From Osedax fenrisi (Eukaryota > Annelida > Polychaeta > Sabellida > Siboglinidae): a stretch of DNA of 64,000 bases. The notes under the pieces are model-generated. The model searched no databases, was not told the origin of the DNA, and was given only the letters and a program-made list of their open reading frames with translations. The position numbers and the translations under genes were made by a program. This document shows positions 35,291-46,510 of the stretch, in pieces; positions within the stretch are counted from its first letter, which is position 1, and every line of letters starts with the position of its first letter. The DNA is taken from contig OZ025241.1 of the NCBI GenBank assembly GCA_964019155.1, positions 53,730,808-53,794,807 of the forward strand, read 5' to 3'.

Positions 35291-35429
35291 CATATTAATA
35301 GAGATTGAAGAAGAGATGAGAATATTAACTCTATTTACTAATATATTATAATCACTAATTTTACCGGGAGTGGGTGAGGTAGGATTGTTCATATATTTGC
35401 TACCTATAGGTATAGCAGCTATAGCTGCT

Positions 35430-36330
35430 GTCTTATATTTGTGGAGCCCCTATTCTCGTTGAAACTGACCATAAACCTTTAGTTTCATTACTATAATGAG
35501 ATCATGAGAATCAAAGAATATATTAATCAAGGATGGACAAATAAAAACAGCTGGAAGAAAGATACCGAAAAGTACTATAATAATCAACAATACCTATAAA
35601 CATCAATAAATAAAAGATGTTTACGTATCAAAATCGTGCAGTTATACCGGAAATAAATAGTAATCCGTGATGAGATATCAATAACTGTTATTTATTCTAT
35701 CAAATATATATTCGCAAGACACGGAATACCGGAAAACGTCATTTCAGACAACGGAAGACAATATACTTTAGACGAGTTTAAAGAATTTTCTAGAAAATAT
35801 CAATTTAAGCATATTACGTCTTCTCCGAAATATCCTAGATGAAATTCGGTGGCCGAAAGAGCCATCCGTACATTGAAGAATATAATGGAAAAATCTAACG
35901 ATCCATAATTAGGATTGTTAAGTCATCGAACAATACCATTATCATTTGGAATTTCACCGGGAGAATTGTTAATGAATCGAAAATTAAGTACCACATTACC
36001 CGATTTCCAACAATATCTAATGATTACCAAAGAAAACCATGAATTATACAGAAAACAGATACAGAAAAGAAAAATAGACAAGCAAAGATATCATAATAAT
36101 AAGTTCTCGAAGCAGAATAAGTTCATAGACGAATGAGAGAATGTATATATAAAGGATTTATATAGTATTGGAACCTTATTAAATAAATCTAATGACAACG
36201 ATATGACATATCTAGTAGAAACTGATCTCTCTATCTTTAGAAGAAACATAATTGAATTAATACCTGTTGAGAAAGGGGTAGTGATAACGAGATCTGGTAG
36301 GGAAGTTAGATCACCCGACAACTTATAGAA
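35430..36330 (+). mobile_element. Ty3/gypsy remnant: RNase H scrap and integrase
   Basis: 'GAPILVETDHKPLVSLL'-like RNase H end at about 35448-35495, then a deletion, then integrase. The integrase pieces are 'FARHGIPENVISDNGRQYT' (35710, second catalytic Asp), 'NSVAERAIRTLKNIM' (35845, catalytic Glu), a clean 73-codon frame 35915-36136 ('IPLSFGISPGELLMNRKL'), and a C-terminal 'VVITRSGREVRSPDNL' (36276-36325), the T-R-S-G-R-x-V-x-x-P-x-x-L tail common in Mag-like elements. One stop (TGA) precedes NSVAE and another follows KSNDP. LTRs are not identified; 36545-36700 is a possible 3' LTR only by position. Confidence 0.75.
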
Positions 36331-36400
36331 TGTTAAAGAAAGTGTTCTATTATGGGTTAAGGTTATTTATTTCGTATTATTATTATTGTTGTTAAGGTAT

Positions 36401-36433
36401 CAAAGATTTTGCGAAGCATTCAGAAAATCTTTG
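36401..36433. mobile_element. 33-bp miniature of the CAAAGATTTT MITE family
   Basis: CAAAGATTTTGCGAAGC...GAAAATCTTTG, i.e. both termini of the 57.4-kb element with almost nothing between, flanked by perfect 7-bp direct repeats AAGGTAT (36394-36400 and 36434-36440). It is either an extreme internal deletion or a hairpin remnant of excision. It sits in the 3' part of the gypsy remnant. Confidence 0.7.
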
Positions 36434-36440
36434 AAGGTAT

Positions 36441-37270
36441 ATATAAATCTGTTGAAGAACTATTTAAAAATAATTATAATTAAAATAAAATAATTTATTA
36501 GATTAGATTATCAATACTAATTAGATTTAATTTAGAATCTAGTAATGGGTTGTAATATAGCTTAGACACGCCTATTGGACGTCACCCAATACTATAAGCA
36601 GACACGCCTACTATAATATACTAAAGGAGGCACTCTATAGTAAAGAGTCTTTACTTAGCTATCAAACTTAATGCATTATAACTATTACTATAAATATTAC
36701 TAAACTAATAACTGACTACTTGCGGAACGGAGTCGACTCCCAGAATACATACTAACACACGAGGTTCTATATACAAGGTATATTTTACATACATGTTAAT
36801 ATTACACATACAAACAAAGAATAAATAACACCTACGTATCCATTGAAATAAGAAGGAAAATGAGAAACTTTGAACATATTTGAACATGATAATACCAAAA
36901 ACCCAAAGGGCTTATGTAATACGTAGAAAAATACTTTTATTGGGTATATCTCTAACATGACTCGCTAGAAAATATGATATTATAATATTATGTTGAGGCA
37001 ATAGAAAGAGAGGACTTTTTGAACTAGACTAATTTTTCCTTTCTCTCCTAGCTATTATGTAAGACTGCTGATCGTGACAAATGGGTGAAGTTGTGTTCTA
37101 TATCATGTATGTATATACTCCTATATCCTATAGGTATAGGTATACTCCCCTATAATGATATCGTCACGAGACTAAGTAACAAAGTAAGAATGCTTAATAA
37201 TTATAATTATCATATATGAAGAATATTTTTGAAATGTGAAAAAAGGATGATAATATTAGTCGATATAAAA
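36441..37270. other. Intergenic sequence, possible gypsy 3' end
   Basis: No gene. 36545-36620 carries two ACACGCCTA phrases and could be LTR-derived. The phrase CGTCACGAGACTAAGTAAC (about 37150) recurs as CGTCACGGGACTAAGTAAC near 47014, a short dispersed repeat. Confidence 0.4.
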
Positions 37271-37532
37271 TTGAGACAGTAAATATTGTAAAACATTATA
37301 AGCTGATAGATAATTATTGTGGATACCTTTGTGTATATGTAACAATTGTAGCGAATATATTGTGCTATAAATGGTGGAATTGGTATAATCTTAAATTATA
37401 ATTTTCATCTATCTACATCGATGCGTGATCACGTGACAATTGTTACATATACACAAATGTATCCACAATAATTATAATTATATAGATAATTATCTATCAG
37501 CTTATAATGTTTTAAAATATTTGCTGTCTCAA
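37271..37532. mobile_element. Foldback element, 79-97-bp inverted arms
   Basis: Left arm 37271-37349 starts TTGAGACAG; right arm 37436-37532 ends CTGTCTCAA. The arms match along their length with a few changes and about 14 extra bases on the right. The spacer is about 86 bp. No clear target duplication could be fixed. Likely a palindromic MITE. Confidence 0.7.
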
Positions 37533-37689
37533 TTGAAAGCAATTTAAAATTAATTGTATTTCGATATATGAACTAGTATACTAGTGGATATACTAGTGTA
37601 TACCTACATCATGTATACATCATGGATATTAAAGGAATATGAAACAATGGTCACGGAAGAATTGATAGATGTCAGTAGTGGGTCATTAC

Positions 37690-38095
37690 TAGTGATGGGA
37701 ATGAAACCTAATTTTAAGGTTTCGAAACGATTTCAATTTCAAAGACAAGGATTTCGAAACGGTTTCATTAAAAAAACAAGGGTTTCGAAACGGTTTCAGT
37801 TTCAAAGACAAGGGTTTCGAAACAGTTTTAGTTTCAAAGATAATGGTTTCGATATGGTTTCAGTTTCAATATATGTATTTCGATAATAATAAATGTTTAA
37901 ATTCGGCATATATTTAATATATTAACATAGATTCATTTTAAAATGTAAATTCTGAATTACTCGAAACATACTCGAAATTGCTCGCAATTACTCGAAACCA
38001 CCGGAACCGACTCGGTATTACTCGAAACCGACTAGGAATCGTAATTTGGAAATTTTAATTACTCGAAACCTCTCGAAAATTACTCGGCTCGATCC
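37690..38095. repeat. Array of GTTTCGAAAC palindromic motifs
   Basis: Five imperfect units of about 30 bp (37715-37870) share the 10-bp palindrome GTTTCGAAAC followed by 'GGTTTCAGTTTCAAAGACAA'. After a 90-bp gap comes a second cluster of ACTCGAAAC/CTCGAAAT motifs (37965-38090). The 100-codon + frame at 37584-37886 merely translates the array ('VSKRFQFQRQGF' repeated). Confidence 0.75.
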
Positions 38096-38336
38096 CATAA
38101 GTAGATCATTACTATAGTAATTATGTATGAGTCATTATAATGACTCATTAGTAGGTACAAACAAAGTTTCTTGATAAATAGTATGGCGAGATAATGTACA
38201 TGAGTATGTTCAAGAATCGTATAGGAATCCTGTTTATTATTTATATCATTATAATGATAGAAGCTTTAATGAGATGTTTTTGTAGTTTCATATATATAGG
38301 CTATATATATAGCCTATAACCAAGCTAACAGTAATA

Positions 38337-38550
38337 GCCTCATAATAGCATCAAATGTTTACATTGTATTATTATGCTTCTATTAATTGCCATTATTAAA
38401 AGTTTTTGTAATGGCAATATAATAGCAGTATAATAGCATTACAATTGAATAGCAACATAATAGACTTTTAATTGCAACATAATAACAATATGTAAACATA
38501 TGTGCACATAATGTAAACATTTGAGGCTATTATGTATGCTATTATGAGGC
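38337..38550. mobile_element. TA-target MITE, GCCTCATAATAGCAT ends
   Basis: A 214-bp element with inverted ends GCCTCATAATAGCAT followed by CAAATGTTTACATT (offset by a short duplication on the right). It is flanked by TA (38335-38336, 38551-38552). AT-rich and non-coding inside, with recurrent ATAATAGCA motifs. Confidence 0.75.
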
Positions 38551-38638
38551 TAGCCATTATATATAATAGCTTACTTATAAGTCCTTATTGAAATGATTTC
38601 CATCTGTACATTTATTTACTATATAGTATACTAGTATA

Positions 38639-38886
38639 CTCTCTTTATCTAAAAATGAATATAGGTGCATGGAATATAGGTGCAATGAATATACAACATG
38701 TAATGTATTACAACATAATTATAGTTATTTACCAACAAGTATACTTATTTATAAATAACAATATATATTGTTATTTACCAACAAGTATACTTATTTATAA
38801 ATAACAATATATATATTGTTATACAATATATATTGATACTTAAATATGTATTCCATGCACCTATATTCATTTTTAGATAAAGAGAG
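38639..38886. mobile_element. TA-target MITE with perfect 38-bp inverted ends
   Basis: A 248-bp element starting CTCTCTTTATCTAAAAATGA, its exact 38-bp complement closing the right side, flanked by TA (38637-38638, 38887-38888). Internally a 47-bp unit ('TTATTTACCAACAAGTATAC' and on) is repeated twice. Perfect ends suggest a young insertion or recent gene-conversion-like repair. TA target and length fit a Tc1/mariner-related MITE. Confidence 0.85.
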
Positions 38887-38888
38887 TA

Positions 38889-39479
38889 GGTCTATACTAT
38901 AGTATAGCTATATAGCTAGCTATACTAGTATAGCTATATATCTATACTATATATGGAGGGTATTGATATATACCCTCCTATAGGAATTATATATTTTTGT
39001 TAGGTAAATATTATAATATAACTTATGACAAGTTAATTTAGTCAATTTATAATGTGATGGTTGAATAGTATTAGGCTTATGTAATTTAATTGTGTCTTTA
39101 ATGATGTTTAAACAAAATATAATTATATTATTTATCTGATTTATATTAAATATGCGGCTTTATTATATAAATTAGATAATATAATATAATGCACATTGTC
39201 TATGATACTGTCTACTGAATTTATAATTTATAATCTTAACCATTTGTAATACTATTATTGTAATATATATGTATTGCAAATATGCAAACTTCAAATATTC
39301 CAATATTAAATGTGGTATGTCAATGTAACTTACCACCTTCTCTAGTTCAGTGATATATATTATATATCATAACTTATGATTTGTAAGCATAATATATATA
39401 TTATAATCTATAGCTTATTTGTTTTGTATCCACAGTATATCTGGTATCGTAACAATCTGAACGCTTACATTCTCTGCCA
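38889..39479. other. AT-rich sequence with short palindromes
   Basis: No gene. Nested palindromes of TATAGCTATA type lie at 38895-38950 and GGAGGGTA...TACCCTCC at about 38955-38979. Confidence 0.5.
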
Positions 39480-39637
39480 TAAAGAGTCCTCAATTAAAAT
39501 CTAATTAAACCTAATCTCTTGCATCGGCTCCTCGTGACACCCCCTGGTAATCGCTTCAGCAAGCGGGATAAGATGCACGAGATATCTAGGAGATGAGATA
39601 GGCGCCATCTAGATTATAAAGCCTACTGAAAAAATCA

Positions 39638-41109
39638 ATGACGTCTAATAACAACAATACAATCATGCCGGATCGGCCGAGGCCCGGATTAACAACGACC
39701 GAATTGTCCATAGATAATATCCAGGATGGAAACGATAAATCGACTACTGGATACTCAATTAGACTACCAAAAAAAATTACTTCCATTGGAACTTGGAATG
39801 TAAGAACACTAAATAGAACTGAAAAATGGAAGAGCTAACTAATGAACTAAGTAGATACGAATGGGATATTGTAGGTCTTTCAGAAACTAGATTAAATGGT
39901 TGTGGAGAACTAACGACGAATGAATGCCACAAAATATATTATAGTGGACGAAAAAAACATCAAGAAGGTGTCGGATTTATAGTACGAAAGGAACTGATAA
40001 ACGCAGTACTAAACTATAGTTTAGTACTACCTAACAACTATATTATATATACTACCATATCCAGCCGAGTAATTTCAATACGCTTGAAAGTAAGTCCAAT
40101 TAACATCACGATAATACAAATATACGCCCCTACATCTACATATAATGATGAAGAAATCGAGCAATTCTATGAAACAGTTGATAATACTATACAAGAATCA
40201 CATAAAAAAGATATATTAATTGTGCAAGGTGATTTCAATGCAAAAATTGGAAGTGATGCAAATGAGGAATGGGCTGAATGCGCTGGGCGATTTGGATTAG
40301 GAGTAAGAAATGATAGAGGCCAGAGATTACTAGAATTTGCTGGAAAACACAGACTGGTAGCGGCGAATAAATTATTTCCACATAAAAAGTCAAGGTGTAC
40401 CACATGGCACTCACCTAATGGTGAAGTTCACAACCAAATAGATTATATCTTAACGCCACAACGTTTCAAGTCTAGTATCATTCGCACCAGCACAAGAACA
40501 TATCCAGGTGCAGATATCAATAGTGATCATGATCTTGTAATATGTAACATGAAACTCAAACTGAAGGTGAATAGAAAACCAAATACCACACGAATACGAT
40601 TCGATGTCAACAAGCTCACAAATGGAAAGACTGCAGATAATTACAAAGACGAATTGGAAAAACAACTTAAAGAGTTAGATATTCATAAATATGACCTTAC
40701 CACATCTTATAAGAAAATTGAAGACATAATCATTGACTCAGCGACAAGAACTATAGGAAAATATAGAAGAAAAAAACAACCATGGATCACAAACGAAATA
40801 CTTGATCTGTGCGATGAAAGACGATATCTTAAAGCAGCTAAAAATAAGAACAATATAGAACTTATTAGCAAATATAGAAAAGTCAATAATAAAATACGCA
40901 ATGACACGAAGACAGCAAAAGATCAGTGGATACAGATACAATGTAAATCAATAAATGAAGACATGAAATATGGACGACATAACAAAAAAGCATATGAAAC
41001 TCTCAAAAGTCTCACAAAAACTCCAGCAAGAAGCACTTCGATAATAGAAGATAAGAACGGACAGCCGCTAGCTGAAGAACACTCTATTTTAAAGCGATGG
41101 ACAGAATAA
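39638..41109 (+). pseudogene. RTE LINE endonuclease and linker ORF, frameshifted
   Basis: The frame 39638-39838 ends with 'IGTWNVRTLNRTEK'. A one-base shift in an A-run at about 39822 leads to the long frame 39826-41109 (427 codons). It has the apurinic-endonuclease motifs in order: 'GLSETR' (residue 17), 'QIYAPT' (98), 'VQGDFNAKIG' (133), 'NQIDYIL' (203) and 'NSDHDLV' (232), containing the catalytic GDFN and SDH residues. After it a basic linker ('IGKYRRKKQPWITNEILDL') leads to RT. The TAA at 41107 lies within 'RWTE-CQELYNY' and is a nonsense change, because the protein sense continues after it. In a live element this enzyme nicks target DNA for primed reverse transcription. Confidence 0.85.
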
Positions 41110-41132
41110 TGTCAGGAACTTTATAATTATCC

Positions 41133-41508
41133 TATCAAACCTGACCATAGCATCATAATCAGTCAGAACACAGATAATGTAGATGAACTACCAATTTTAA
41201 AATCAGAAGTAGAAGATGCTATACAAAAACTTAAAGAAGGTAAATCTCCTGGCATTGATAACATACCTGGTGAGTTACTAAAATACGGAGGAGACGCAAT
41301 CGTTAATGTTTTCACAGAATTATGTCAATTATAATGGTCTAACAAAGAATGGCCAAAACAATGGACAGAGTCCCTAATAGTACCAATTCCAAAAAAAGGC
41401 AATCTAAGAAAGTGTGAGAATTATAGAACTCTGAGCCTAATATGCCACTCAAGCAAAATTCTATTGAGAATTATATTGAATAGATTAACCTCGCAAGCTG
41501 AATAAGTA
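41133..41508 (+). repeat. About 375-bp direct repeat, first copy
   Basis: RT-coding segment ('DELPILKSEVEDAIQKLKEG') also present at 42350-42724. Each copy has its own stops (TAA at 41333; TGA at 42558), so they have evolved separately. Confidence 0.85.
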
Positions 41509-42345
41509 CTACTCCTGGCCAGTCATCTTGCATATTATTTCCTACTGATGCATTGAAATCTCCTAAAAGTACAATGTTATCAGTTGGTGGTAGGAGGTTC
41601 ATCTCCTCTTGTAGTGTTCCGAAAAATTCTTCTACGATTAAATCATCGTAGCTGGAGTCTGGTGCATACACTATAAAGTATGTGACTCTTTCGTATTCCC
41701 ACTCCATAGTTACCTTTAGTAACCTGCTCGAAATAGCTTTATAGTTCTCTATCTTGTCTCCCAAATGCTTCTTCAGGATTAAAGCGACACCTTGTCTGCA
41801 TATTCCATCTTGTCGGGGGGAGTGTATGATGATATGTCCATTGTTCTCCCATATCGTAGGTATATCTGATGTCCAATGAGTCTCTGTTATACCAATAATG
41901 TCAATTCCCATCCGCTCAGTTTCATGTAATAATATGTCTATCGTATCCGTTTCTTTTGTTGTTCTTGTGTTCCATGTAGCAATCCTAACCGGGAGATTGT
42001 TCGCACCCTCTATTTGCCCGGGACTGAGGGCCATTTTATTATTTGTTGTGTTCATGTGTGTTTTGAGATTTGTTAACCTAGACACTTTCTCAAGGAAATT
42101 CCAGGTGGGGGGAACCGGATACCAGTCAGTTGTAACTGATAACCGCCTAAGGGAACCCTCCGTTCCCAATTTTCTGTCAGGGTTATCTCCCTTAGCCTTT
42201 CTCAGTCCATTAAGTATCTGCAAGGCAGCAGAGGTTGTGTCGTTTTATCCGCGACTGCTTATTTCAGTTCGCAGCTAACCTCTTCAAGAGGCCCTATCCG
42301 CAACCTGGGGACGCGTCCGGTTGGCGTCGACACCCACCATTCTCA
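41509..42345 (-). mobile_element. Second RTE-type LINE, 5' part, opposite strand
   Basis: The frame 42223-41471 encodes 'ILNGLRKAKGDNPDRKLG' (leader), 'RIATWNTRTTKETD' (endonuclease start), 'DIIGITETHWTSD', 'VYAPDSS' and 'IVLLGDFNASVGN', then stops after 'DDWPGVV'. It differs clearly from the family of copies A and B. The 5' UTR runs to about 42345. It is cut at its 3' side, which is unusual because LINE copies are normally 5'-truncated. Confidence 0.85.
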
Positions 42346-43985
42346 TTAGAGATCCTATCAAACCTGACCATAGCGTCATAATCAATCAGAGAACATATAA
42401 TGTAGATGAATTACCAATTTTAAAATCAGAAGTAGAAGATGCTATACAAAAACTAAAAGAAGGTAAATATCCTGGCATTGATAATATACCTGGTGAGTTA
42501 CTAAAATACGTAGGAGACGCAATTGTTAATGTTTTCACAGAATTATGTCAAATATCATGATCTAAAAAATAATGGTCAAAACAATGGACAGAGTCCCTAA
42601 TAGTACCAATTCAAAAAAAAGGCAATATCAGAAAGTGTGAGAATTATAGAACTCTGAGCTTAATATGCCACTCAAACACAATTCTATTGAGAATTATATT
42701 GAATAGATTAACCTCGCAACCTGAAGTAGTACTTTGGGAAGAACAAACTGGTTTTATTAAAGGAAGTATACTACTGGGCAGATATTCAATTGTAGACATC
42801 TAATAGAAAAACACTTAGAAAGCCAAAAGGACTTATAAGATATATATATATATCACAATTTCATAGACTTTAAAAAAGCTTTTGATAGAGTTTTGCATGA
42901 GGAAATCTGGTCAACTCTTAATAAATATGGCATCGACTCTAATATAACTTTAATGATTAAATCATTATATAAAAATTCCACAAGCGCAATGCTGTTTAAT
43001 AGTATCCAAGGTCAGATGTTCAAGATAACTGTTGGTGTGAAACTGGGATGTCTACTATCTCCTGTGCTCTTCAATTTATTTCTTGAAGAGATTATGGTTG
43101 GAATTCAAGATGAACTTATATCTACAATTTAATTGGTGGCCGAAATCTATCTAATCTCAGATTCGCCGATGATATAGACTTGATAGCTGATCAAACGATG
43201 AACTTTAAACACTCTCAAATAGTGCTAGTCGATATGGAATACAAATTAGTGCAGAAAAGAGCAAGATAATGATTAACTGTAATAACAGAAATCTTCATAC
43301 CAATATTCAATTATATGTAGAAAAGCTAGAAGAAGTAGACCAGTTTAAATATCTCGGTGCTACAATTACAAAAGATGGCTAAAGCGACTCTGAGATTAAA
43401 ATAAGATTATCTCAAGCTACATCGGCTATGGTAAGGCTAACTACAATCTGGAATAGATATCCGTTTCAAGCTTAAATATAATCTCTATTGCTCTCTAGTA
43501 TTGTCTATTCTAACTTATGGGTGCGAATCTTGGACTATAATTGCTATTTCCAGAAAAAAATACAAGGTTTCTAAAACAAATCACATAGAAAACTTCTTGC
43601 AATTACATACAAATAAATGAAGACAAACGAGTACATCAACGATGTGATGATAAGTTTAATTGGTACATATGAACCAGTATTACAGTCCATCCGCCGAAGA
43701 AAATTAAAATAATACGGTCATACAATTAGACATGACAACCATAGCAAAACAATCATCAAAGGTATGGTTGAGGGTAATCGCAAATGTGATAGACCAAAAA
43801 GAAAATGGATTGATGACATCAACGTATGGAGTAATTACTTAAGTTGATTCAGTCCGACTTAATGGTGAAGCCACACGACCGCAACGAATGGCGACAGCGT
43901 TATATAGCAGACATGTCTGAGCTGCAGCTCATTAATTTGCCCTACGATTCGCGAGGCAAGGGAATAAAGTAAAGTAAAGTAAGTA
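42346..43985 (+). mobile_element. RTE-type LINE copy B, RT to 3' end
   Basis: Begins inside the RT region, duplicating the end of copy A, and continues through 'EEQTGFIKGS' (42740), 'HNFIDFKKAFDRVLHEEIW' (about 42860), 'GVKLGCLLSPVLFNLFLEEI' (43036), 'LRFADDIDLIADQ' (43156, the catalytic F-A-D-D box), 'LEEVDQFKYLGATITKDG' (43323) and 'LTYGCESWTI' (43510). The C-terminus follows, ending in an (AGTAA)n-like tail (AAAGTAAAGTAAAGTAAG, about 43967-43983). Several stops and shifts; dead. Confidence 0.85.
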
Positions 43986-45719
43986 TGATATATACTGTAT
44001 CTAGATACAGAGCTCTATACAGATACATAGCTCTGTTCATAATTTGTGATGAGTGTACTAATCATGCTTTTCGTGACTTTGTCGGATTCTGTACAGTTTA
44101 TCAAGAGTTTATTCGTGTAAGAACCGGCAGTACCCAAGTAGAAGTTTTGTATAAAATCACTTGTATAACTATACATCACATATGTGAAGTATATAAACCT
44201 ACTTGTTATTCACAGATATTACTCAATAACTCAAGTAGTTTACAGTGGTTCCCTCTATCCCATATTATCATTGATATTCATTTTACACCAAATTATAGAT
44301 GTATGTTATATATATGTATATATAAATACTTATTTTTTAATTTTATAATATTTATTTATAATAATTTTATTTTTATTTAATAAAATTCATATGTAAGATC
44401 ATATTTTACAATTAAGATTTACTCAACATAAATGTCTGTAGTATATACTTCATTATTACAATATATTACACAATGTATAATATACATTTATTCATATTAT
44501 AATAATATATTGATTATTTATTCAAAATCATAATCTTAAATGTTGTCATTCTATATTTCGATACTTTAATTAGATATTGATTTAAGCGTATTGTAATATT
44601 TTCACATATCTTTATTTGTTGTCCTCATTTATAAATATTTGTTATTAGACACAAACCACATTTGATGATGTGTTCAGCACGTTTGACAAACATCCCAAAT
44701 ATTGCTTTATTATTATTTTATTTACTTTCGGTGTGTGTAAATCACAACTTATTTATATTTGCTAACTATTATTTATATATTTCTGTCATTATTATTTATT
44801 GTTACCCATCGTTTTGAATCTATCCAATAGACTATTATCTATCTATCTATCTATATACTCTTATATATATATATAGCTGTATAGGATTATTTATAAAAAC
44901 TTATTTGTATATAATTATACAATGAAGAATACTAAGGAACCTAAACCAGAATCATTTGTCTCAAGTAACTAGTTATATTATTAATATTTTAAGTTAATTT
45001 AGTATATGCATGATGTATATACATATTTCTGATATGTATAGACAAATTAAATACACAAGTAATTTAATAAATGCATTAATTAAATTCCATATTTTTAATT
45101 TTTAATTTGTCAATCTGTTTTTAGAAATTTAGAATTCATCGTAAATCATAGTTAAATTATTATACTTTTTACTAACACTTTGTTACTAAAAGGTTAGTAA
45201 TAATTATTATGAAATAAGTGAAAATACATATTTATCTGAAATATTAATCTGTGAAATATACCTTATGTAAAATATTATTTAATATAATTAAGGATGCTAT
45301 TTTGTTAATAATATAATATTCTTAAGAATATACATATTAATCTTTTTAAATAATACATTAAACATATACTATATTACTAATATTATATTTAATTATTCAA
45401 ATATAATTTGTTATTTTATCTTTCCATTGTAAATATAATATATATTTATAAATTAATACTCACTGATACTCTAATATATTCTAATTATAAATTATCATAT
45501 ATATTTTAGGTTACTAAATTAATTATGTAAAATATAGTAATAGAAATTTGTCTTTATTCTAATATTTATAATATTATTCTAAATAAATTATTAAGAATAT
45601 GTCCAATTTAATATTTATTAATATAATAAATAATGCTAATAACATAAATCATAGTAAATAGTGAAATTATCAGTTTATTAAATCAATATTTTATATTATC
45701 ACCAGATAAATTACGTATA
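43986..45719. other. AT-rich intergenic sequence
   Basis: No gene. The 131-codon + frame at 43985-44380 starts at the LINE tail and has no recognisable domain; its composition in the second half is AT-rich noise. (TCTA)n near 44837-44855. Confidence 0.45.
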
Positions 45720-46510
45720 TTTCACAATAATAATAACCCCAAACGATCATATCGAAATAGGTCGTAATAGATATGTACCGAAGTAGTTATTAAACATATA
45801 AACATTAACGGAAAGAAGAATAAAACGTCGAGATTGAATTTCATAAAGTTTGTAACAATATCACGAAACGTTGTACGAAAATAGTAACAAAATAACGCTT
45901 TAAATCCTAAATAAACATAATCGCACAACCGCCGTTTAATAGTACATAAAGGTGAGCGGGTAATAATACCAGTACTAGTCCAGCGCTATCGTAATGGGTA
46001 AATTAGTCCAAACACGCGATTAAGACGTAAAGAAACCGCCATCCAACTTCCTCGCATAACCTCGGTTCGTAGTCTGCGTGTGGTGACCATCTGAAATGGG
46101 CGCAGCGAATTAGAGCGGGTTAACATCGGGGATACTATACGATGTATAATTGGGCATTGAAAAGTATCGGCAAATACATACGATGCATGCTAACTGTAGG
46201 ATATTTATTGTAAATGCAGAGTAAACGATACTAATAGAGTAAAAGTACGATTAAGATGTATGATTAGATGATGTATCTTAAAGTGATGATTTAAAATAGA
46301 ATATAACAACATAACAACGCGAAAAGGTACCTATAGGTATATATACGTATACGTATACCTAGTAGTATATCTTGTTTACGATGTCATTGTATTATAATAA
46401 TATATTATGTAGGTTAAAGAACTACGACGAGGAGGAGCGGACACGCACGCAATCACGGGTTATTAAACACGTATTCATTTATTTTATATTACAACTACGA
46501 AATTTAATTT
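45720..46510. promoter_or_regulatory. CpG-preserving island, candidate promoter / first exon
   Basis: About 800 bp with many CpGs amid AT-rich DNA. On the + strand ACATAAAG is followed by the consensus donor GTGAGC (45951). On the - strand a good acceptor (CCCATTTCAG) precedes an ATG at 46094, and the frame from there stays open to 45722 except for one TAG at about 45990. A further CpG-rich patch is 46410-46475 (GACGAGGAGGAGCGGACACG). One reading is a first exon and promoter for a downstream + strand gene (ELAPOR coding starts 13 kb away), but nothing links them directly. Confidence 0.4.

Larger units (their letters stand above)
39480..41508 (+). mobile_element. RTE-type LINE copy A, 5' part
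   Basis: Contains the 5' region (CATCGGCTCCTCGTGACACC, about 39526), the endonuclease frame, and RT up to 'ILNRLTSQAE', where it ends abruptly at an opposite-strand LINE piece. Beyond 41109 the frame has stops. Its last about 375 bp (41133-41508) recur at 42350-42724 with roughly 7% differences. Confidence 0.85.

Noticed and set aside
37584..37886. 100-codon frame with repeated VSKRFQFQRQGF
   Set aside because: Product of the 30-bp DNA repeat, with no flanking gene structure; units differ by changes that do not look protein-constrained.
41898..42278. 126-codon + strand frame over the - strand LINE
   Set aside because: Shadow of the endonuclease frame on the opposite strand, which has clear domain motifs.
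43985..44380. 131-codon + frame after the LINE tail
   Set aside because: No recognisable motif, begins at the repeat tail, and its second half is low-complexity Ile/Phe/Tyr.
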